From Rhizobium sp. BK602 (GTDB taxonomy: Bacteria; Pseudomonadota; Alphaproteobacteria; Rhizobiales; Rhizobiaceae), in assembly GCF_014195095.1 (NCBI RefSeq), contig NZ_JACIBC010000002.1, positions 434,001-498,000 of the forward strand: 64,000 bases of DNA. Reading direction: 5' to 3'. Every line of letters begins with the position of its first letter. Positions within the stretch are counted from its first letter, which is position 1. Position numbers and translations under genes: made by a program. A model generated the notes under the pieces. The model was not told the DNA's origin. It ran no database searches and was given only the letters and a program-made list of their open reading frames with translations. Shown here piece after piece: positions 59,610 to 64,000 of this stretch.

Positions 59610-61096
59610 CGTCCAACATCCCGTCGAACCTGACGGCTCCGATCTTCACCTTCGACGTGACGAGCGGCGGCGCCTTCGAGAACGAAAACCGCCTGATCAT
59701 CCTGGCTCACGGACTTGCTGCCGGCTCGCTTGCCGAGGGCGCTATCGCCATCTGCAACACCAAGACGGATGCGCGCAATCTGGCTGGCGCCGGCTCCATG
59801 CTGGAGGCGATGTTCCTGGTTTCTCGGGCCAACGCCCCGTCGCAGGAAATCTGGCTCGGCCGCGTCGCCGATACCGGTACGGCGGAACAGCGGACCATTA
59901 CCGTGGGTGCGGTTCCCGCCGCCGGCGGTCAGGGCGTTGTGCAGATCGCCGGCAAGACCGTATCGCTGCAGATCAACGCCGGCGACACGGCCAATGCCGT
60001 CGCGGCCGCGCTCGCCGCCGCCATCAACAGCTATTACGACAGCCTGACCGGCATGTCGCTGCCCTTCACCGCCACGGTGGCGACCAATGTCGTGACGATC
60101 ACGGCCCGGCACAAGGGCGCCTATGCATCCGGCCTCGACATCTATATCCCGACCCTCGACACCGTGAACGCCTTCGATGGCGTGCTGACCTTCGCCACCA
60201 GCGTCGCCGGCGCCGGCGTGCCGGATCTGAGCGACGTCCTTGCGGCGATGAACGACGATCCCTTCGAGATGATCGTCTCGGCCTTCGGCGATACCGCCAA
60301 TCTGACGCTGCTGGATACGTTCCTGAATACCGTATCCGGCCGCTGGTCCTATGCCCAGCAGCTTTACGGACACGCCTTCTATCCCGCGACGGATACATCC
60401 TCCAACCTGGTGACGAAGGCGCTCGCCAAGGATAGTTGGCACCTGACGATGATCCCGCGCTTCTCCGCCGGCGGCTTCGCCGAGCCGGATTATCTCTGGG
60501 TGGCCGGTTTTGTCGCGCGGATCGCTCCCTGGGCGGGCGGCGGTTCCAACGGCGACGTCTCGCGCAACCAGAGCGGTCTTGTGGTGCAGAACCTTTCGGC
60601 GCCGCGCGACCGCAACTACTGGATGGATTACGCCACGCGCGACGCGCTCCTGAAAAATAGCGTCTCGACCTGGAAGATCGACCGCAGCGGCAATGTGCTG
60701 ATCGACAAGATCATCACCCAGCAGCAGACGACGAACGGCGCGCCGGATACGACCTTCCGGGATGTCCAGAAGATCTATCAGCTCACCTATGCGCTGAAGA
60801 AGTTCCGCGCCGATCTCGCCGCCGAGCATTCGAACAAGGCGATCGCCGACAGCAATCCGTCGAACCTCGCGTCGATCTCGACCGTCGCGGATATCAAGGC
60901 GACGCTGTTCCACAGCTACCAGCAGATGGCCGGCGTCCTGGAGAATTCCGAGACCGCGCTCGCCAACCTGGTGGTCACGCGCGACAGCGACAACGCCAAC
61001 CGCGTCAACGTCTCGCTGCCGCTCGATTTCGTCAACCCGCTCGACATCCTCGCGGGTCTCGCCACCGCCTACAGCCAGTTCGCGAACGCGGCATAA
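59606..61096 (+). CDS. Contractile tail sheath protein (Mu gpL-like)
   Basis: 496 aa. Starts PSNLTAPIFTFDVTSGGAFENENRLIILAHGL. The central variable beta region includes AGKTVSLQINAGDTANAVAAALAAAI. The conserved end is FRDVQKIYQLTYALKKFRADLAAEHSNKAIADSN to VVTRDSDNANRVNVSLPLDFVNPLDILAGL. Its presence makes the phage a myovirus type. Confidence 0.93.
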   Translation: MTSNIPSNLTAPIFTFDVTSGGAFENENRLIILAHGLAAGSLAEGAIAICNTKTDARNLAGAGSMLEAMFLVSRANAPSQEIWLGRVADTGTAEQRTITVGAVPAAGGQGVVQIAGKTVSLQINAGDTANAVAAALAAAINSYYDSLTGMSLPFTATVATNVVTITARHKGAYASGLDIYIPTLDTVNAFDGVLTFATSVAGAGVPDLSDVLAAMNDDPFEMIVSAFGDTANLTLLDTFLNTVSGRWSYAQQLYGHAFYPATDTSSNLVTKALAKDSWHLTMIPRFSAGGFAEPDYLWVAGFVARIAPWAGGGSNGDVSRNQSGLVVQNLSAPRDRNYWMDYATRDALLKNSVSTWKIDRSGNVLIDKIITQQQTTNGAPDTTFRDVQKIYQLTYALKKFRADLAAEHSNKAIADSNPSNLASISTVADIKATLFHSYQQMAGVLENSETALANLVVTRDSDNANRVNVSLPLDFVNPLDILAGLATAYSQFANAA

Positions 61097-61123
61097 GGCT
61101 CGCCTCAACAGGAGATTTCCAAC

Positions 61124-61498
61124 ATGGCAGGCAAGGATTTCGGCGGCATCATCAATGTCCGCCTTTCGACCGGCGCGACGTTTTCGTTGCGCGGCACGCT
61201 CAATATGAACCCGTCGCGGATCTCGATCGAGGCGCAGGCCAATCAGGATGGCTCCGTCGACAGGATAGGCACGGTTCAGCCGGCGCGCGCCGAGCTGAAC
61301 TTCGCCGATCGCGGTCTCGATCTCGATGCGCTGATGCGATCCGGCCGCTTCAACGTCACCTTCATCGAGGATTTTTCCGGCGTCACCCATTATTTCACCG
61401 ACGCCTTCATGGTCGGCGATCCCCAGATCAACCGCCAGAATGGCGAGATCGCCGGTCTCAGCATCTCCGCCGAGAAATATAGCAGGACGGACGGCTGA
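61124..61498 (+). CDS. Tail tube protein (Mu gpM-like)
   Basis: 124 aa. KDFGGIINVRLSTGATFSLRGTLNMNPSRISIEAQANQDGSVDRIGTVQPARAELNFADRG, then EDFSGVTHYFTDAFMVGDPQINRQNGEIAGLSISAEKY is the small beta-sandwich tube protein that stacks inside the sheath. TGATG overlap with the chaperone gene. Confidence 0.9.
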   Translation: MAGKDFGGIINVRLSTGATFSLRGTLNMNPSRISIEAQANQDGSVDRIGTVQPARAELNFADRGLDLDALMRSGRFNVTFIEDFSGVTHYFTDAFMVGDPQINRQNGEIAGLSISAEKYSRTDG

Positions 61499-61863
61499 TG
61501 ACCCAGACCGTCGTTCCGCTCTCGAAGAGCTATACCGCGCATGACAAGACGTTCGGCAAGATCACGCTGCGTGAGCCGACATATAAGGAAATTTATATGG
61601 ATGGGCTCGGCAAGCCGCAGGACTGGCAGCCCACAGGAAATGGCAGGGCGGTTTTGCTCACCTTTCCGGAGGTGGTCGATGCATATCTGCAAAAGATCAT
61701 CGTCGAGCCCGGATATGAATGTATCTCCCAGTTGAACCCGGTGGATAGCTTGGCGCTGGAGCGCGAAGTCTGCGGTTTTTTTCTGGTTACGACGGAATCG
61801 AAGAAACCGTCGACACGCTCGTCTTCCGGCTCGGGTGGCCGGTCGCGCAAATCCACGGCATGA
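61498..61863 (+). CDS. Tail assembly chaperone, zero-frame product
   Basis: 121 aa. TVVPLSKSYTAHDKTFGKITLREPTYKEIYMDGLGKPQDW, then VDAYLQKIIVEPGYECISQLNPVDSLALEREVCGFF, matches the small tail-assembly (GpE/gp41-type) proteins. After residue 95 the zero frame gives an odd Ser/Lys-rich tail (TTESKKPSTRSSSGSGG), while the -1 frame is protein-like. A T7 slippery run lies exactly at the switch. Confidence 0.8.
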   Translation: MTQTVVPLSKSYTAHDKTFGKITLREPTYKEIYMDGLGKPQDWQPTGNGRAVLLTFPEVVDAYLQKIIVEPGYECISQLNPVDSLALEREVCGFFLVTTESKKPSTRSSSGSGGRSRKSTA

Positions 61864-61928
61864 CGCTTCCCGAGATCGCCTATTGGGCGCGTCGCGGCGT
61901 CGATCATTTTGAGCGAAATGGTAGATAA
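61498..61928 (+). CDS. Tail assembly chaperone, -1 frameshift product
   Basis: About 143 aa. Zero frame to 61782, then -1 frame to TAA 61926-61928. The slippery heptamer is T-TTT-TTT (61776-61782). The extension is SGYDGIEETVDTLVFRLGWP followed by VAQIHGMTLPEIAYWARRGV, the usual second domain of tail chaperones that recruits the tape measure. It ends in a TAATG overlap with the next gene, which supports real translation of this frame. Confidence 0.75.
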
Positions 61929-62494
61929 TGTTTTCTGATCTGAAGATCGACGACCGCGATCTCGTACAGCTTCATCGCGCCATTGCGAAGGTGCCGGGCG
62001 AGATCAAGGCCAAGGCCATGCGCCGCGCCATGTCGCGTATGTCGCAAATGGCCCGGACGCGGATCGTTGATCGCAATGCCAGCCATGTGAAGCTGCCGAA
62101 GCAGGTGGTGGCGTCGCTGACCACGGCAGCATTCAATGCCGGCGGCAGCACGTCGAAGGTCACCGTCGAGTCTGGGTGGATGCCGCTGCAGCGTCTTGGT
62201 GCCGTGCAGACCGCCAGCGGCGCCTATGTAAACCTTCGCGGGTCGTACCGGCATGCATTTATCGCGGCCATGAAGAGCGGGCATGTCGGTGTCTTTCGTC
62301 GTGTGCCAGGCACACGAATGTCGAGCAATCCCTACAAGGAACAGATCCGGGAACTCTTCGGCCCGAACCCCGCGCACGCGATTGGCAACCATCCGGACAT
62401 CTATCTCGACATTCTCGCCAAGCTGATCGAGCAGAGCCTTCTCCCTCGCTTTGCCCACGAACTCGATTTCATCCTTTCCAAACTGGGACGCTGA
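61928..62494 (+). CDS. Minor tail protein Z-like (tail completion)
   Basis: 188 aa. DRDLVQLHRAIAKVPGEIKAKAMRRAMSRMSQMARTRIVDRNASHVKLPKQVVASLTT is the gpZ opening. The middle TSKVTVESGWMPLQRLGAVQTASGAYVNLRGSYRHAFIAAM and FRRVPGTR fit, then helical RFAHELDFILSKLG. Probably completes the tail at the head-proximal end. Position between chaperone and tape measure is atypical for lambda but common in this phage type. Confidence 0.75.
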   Translation: MFSDLKIDDRDLVQLHRAIAKVPGEIKAKAMRRAMSRMSQMARTRIVDRNASHVKLPKQVVASLTTAAFNAGGSTSKVTVESGWMPLQRLGAVQTASGAYVNLRGSYRHAFIAAMKSGHVGVFRRVPGTRMSSNPYKEQIRELFGPNPAHAIGNHPDIYLDILAKLIEQSLLPRFAHELDFILSKLGR

Positions 62495-62497
62495 CCT

Positions 62498-64000
62498 GTG
62501 GCAAATCGCAAGATCAAGGCCGAGCTGGATATCAACGGCAAGGACAATACCGGTCCGGCGTTCCGCTCGCTTGCTACTCGGATGGGTGGTGTCGAGAAGC
62601 AGATTTCGCAGTTCAACAAGCAGGTCGCGACCTTCAATAGGACTGGTGCGCAGTTTCAAAAGCGCGTCAACGAGGTGGAGCGTTCGGCAAGCTCCTTCAG
62701 TCGCCGCAATGGCGTCTTCGCCAGGACGTCCAGCCGTATGGCGCTCGTCGCCGGAAGCATGAGCGACGACATGATGGCGACGGCGGGCCGCTATGCGGCG
62801 CCTGCGGCCGTGGCGGGCGGGTTGATCTACGCGACCAAGGCTGCCGGAAATTTCGAGCAAAGCCTGGTTGATATCCAGAAGAAGAGCGGCGCGACGGAAA
62901 AGCAGATGCGCAGCTTCCAGGATCAGATCTTCGAGCTTGGCCGGGAAATCCCCGTGCCGATCGAGGAAATCGCGAAGGGCTTCGAGCGGGGCGCGGCGGC
63001 CGGCATCCCGATGAACGAGATCAAGGACTTTGCCGCCCTGTCGGTCAAGGTTGCCGATGCTTGGGATACTTCCGCCGAGAATGCGGCAAACTTCTTTGCC
63101 GGCTTCAACAAGGGCATGGGCATTCCTCTCAACCAGATGAAGGCTTATGCGTCGCTGATCAACGATCTTGCCGACAGCGGCATCTCGGATGAGAAGGATA
63201 TCGCCGATTTCGTCGATCGTGCCGGCGCATCGCTCAAGAATTTCGGAATGACACCGCAGCAGATCGCCGCCTATGGCGCGGCGATGCTGAACCTGAAGAT
63301 GCCATCCGATGTCGCCGCCCGCGCGATGGATACCGTAACGTCGAAGCTGATCGCGCCGGAAAACCTGTCGAAAAAGTCGAGGGCCGCCCTGGTTGGTATC
63401 GTCGGCGATCTGAAGAAATTTTCCAAACTATCTGGCGACCAAAAGCTTTCCTTCTTCCTCGGCCGTCTTGAAAAGATGAGCAATCAGAAACGGGCGAGCC
63501 TGCTCGGCGGGTTGCTCGGCGAGGGCTTCGACGATGAGATCATGCGGCTTGTGGCTGGAACCGATGAGGTGAAGCGCAATCTGGCGATTGCCAATCAGCA
63601 GACGAAGGTGGCGTCGAACAGCATCGACAAGGTGTTCGAAGCCAGAATGAAGACCTTCAACTCGCAGATGGCGGTTCTCCAGAACAACTGGAACGAGATG
63701 TCGGTCAAGTTCGGCAGCATGATGCTGCCGACGGCGAATGGCATGATCCGCTCACTCAATAAGGACTTCGACTTCGGCGAAGCTATCGGCCGCGGCAAGG
63801 ATATGTTCGGCTGGACTGGGGCGCAGCGATATATGCCGATCCGCCTCGATACGAGGGATGATCTCGCCTATGCCGGCGGCTATAACGATCCTGAATTCCT
63901 GAAGCGATATTACGGCCGGGTACAAACGGCCGTGCCTGGAATGTGGGATGGCGTTAAAGGTTCGGTGCTTCGGGCTTGGCAATTGACGCCGAAGCCTGAA
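62498..64000 (+). CDS. Tail tape measure protein (partial, runs off window)
   Basis: 501 codons visible from GTG 62498, no stop. Opens ANRKIKAELDINGKDNTGPAFRSLATRMGGVEKQISQFNKQV. Coiled coil to about residue 80, hydrophobic AGRYAAPAAVAGGLIYATKAAG, then the TP901-like core ATEKQMRSFQDQIFELGREIPVPIEEIAKGFERGAAAGI and FVDRAGASLKNFGMTPQQIAAYGAAML. Sets tail length. The full gene would continue to the right. Confidence 0.9.
   Translation, partial: MANRKIKAELDINGKDNTGPAFRSLATRMGGVEKQISQFNKQVATFNRTGAQFQKRVNEVERSASSFSRRNGVFARTSSRMALVAGSMSDDMMATAGRYAAPAAVAGGLIYATKAAGNFEQSLVDIQKKSGATEKQMRSFQDQIFELGREIPVPIEEIAKGFERGAAAGIPMNEIKDFAALSVKVADAWDTSAENAANFFAGFNKGMGIPLNQMKAYASLINDLADSGISDEKDIADFVDRAGASLKNFGMTPQQIAAYGAAMLNLKMPSDVAARAMDTVTSKLIAPENLSKKSRAALVGIVGDLKKFSKLSGDQKLSFFLGRLEKMSNQKRASLLGGLLGEGFDDEIMRLVAGTDEVKRNLAIANQQTKVASNSIDKVFEARMKTFNSQMAVLQNNWNEMSVKFGSMMLPTANGMIRSLNKDFDFGEAIGRGKDMFGWTGAQRYMPIRLDTRDDLAYAGGYNDPEFLKRYYGRVQTAVPGMWDGVKGSVLRAWQLTPKPE

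Larger units (their letters stand above)
24216..64000. mobile_element. Prophage, left and central part (myovirus-type, lambda-like control)
   Basis: The left boundary is at tRNA-Pro and the integrase; the element continues beyond the window. A leftward arm (int, xis, AAA+, DGR, small genes) and a rightward arm (cro, regulators, methylation, replication, packaging, head, sheath, tube, tape measure) meet at a cI/cro switch at 37 kb. A tail sheath implies a contractile tail. All morphogenesis frames seen are intact, so the element may be functional as far as visible. Confidence 0.95.

Overview
The window is alphaproteobacterial chromosome from the Rhizobium/Agrobacterium group carrying the left and central part of a myovirus-type prophage. 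The group is suggested by a CcrM-type GANTC adenine methyltransferase, the mutY / DUF721 / DsbA-like / smc / ppdK gene order, the small hypothetical proteins and the GC-rich codon use. It is an inference from protein recognition, not from a search.

Chromosome (1-24,215). Genes are bioY and a DUF1284 gene, an ArsR-type regulator with two small ferredoxin-fold genes, ccrM with a structured terminator, an NTF2-like gene, a HAD hydrolase, mutY divergent from a DUF721 (DciA-like) gene, a RelBE-type toxin-antitoxin pair, a DsbA-like thioredoxin, smc, a CBS/CorC membrane protein, a ParDE pair, ppdK, several small envelope or hypothetical genes, a metallo-hydrolase, a cupin, tRNA-Gln(TTG), a glycosyltransferase operon, a lipoprotein and tRNA-Pro(CGG).

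Prophage left arm (24.2-37.7 kb, nearly all minus strand). A tyrosine integrase follows the 3' end of tRNA-Pro. Then come an excisionase-like gene, an AAA+/ASCH fusion joined across a G9 tract, small genes, a DUF5131 gene, and a complete diversity-generating retroelement (DGR): a reverse transcriptase with YMDD and IGNLISQ motifs, a 120-bp template repeat (TR), an avd gene, and two tandem genes resembling the Bordetella phage Mtd protein, each ending in a variable repeat (VR). Against the TR the two VRs carry 10 and 14 substitutions. All 24 fall on adenines of the coding strand, and none falls on the other 98 positions. Each VR is followed by an identical 8-bp stem with a GGAA loop. The arm ends at a lambda-like immunity region: two operators, cI, three operators, cro.

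Prophage right arm (37.8-64 kb, mostly plus strand). After cro come an initiator-like tRNA(CAT), regulators, a C16 tract, DNA-modification genes (ParB/MT-A70, Rieske-motif protein, repeat-rich C5-methyltransferase, PAPS-reductase-like protein) and a replication gene with iteron-like repeats. A NusG-like protein precedes a terminator and a non-coding region with palindrome and repeats. The morphogenesis genes follow: small and large terminase, portal, gpW-like joiner, ClpP-like protease with nested scaffold, decoration, capsid, neck proteins, sheath, tube, a tail chaperone with a -1 slippery site, minor tail protein Z, and a tape measure that runs off the window. The right attachment site, lysis genes, baseplate and fibres are not in view.

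Working model (inference): CI silences both arms through the TGGC-N7-GCCA operators. On induction the leftward transcript makes Int, Xis and the DGR, which writes adenine-mutagenised TR copies into two receptor-binding-type genes while the rightward arm replicates and builds the particle.
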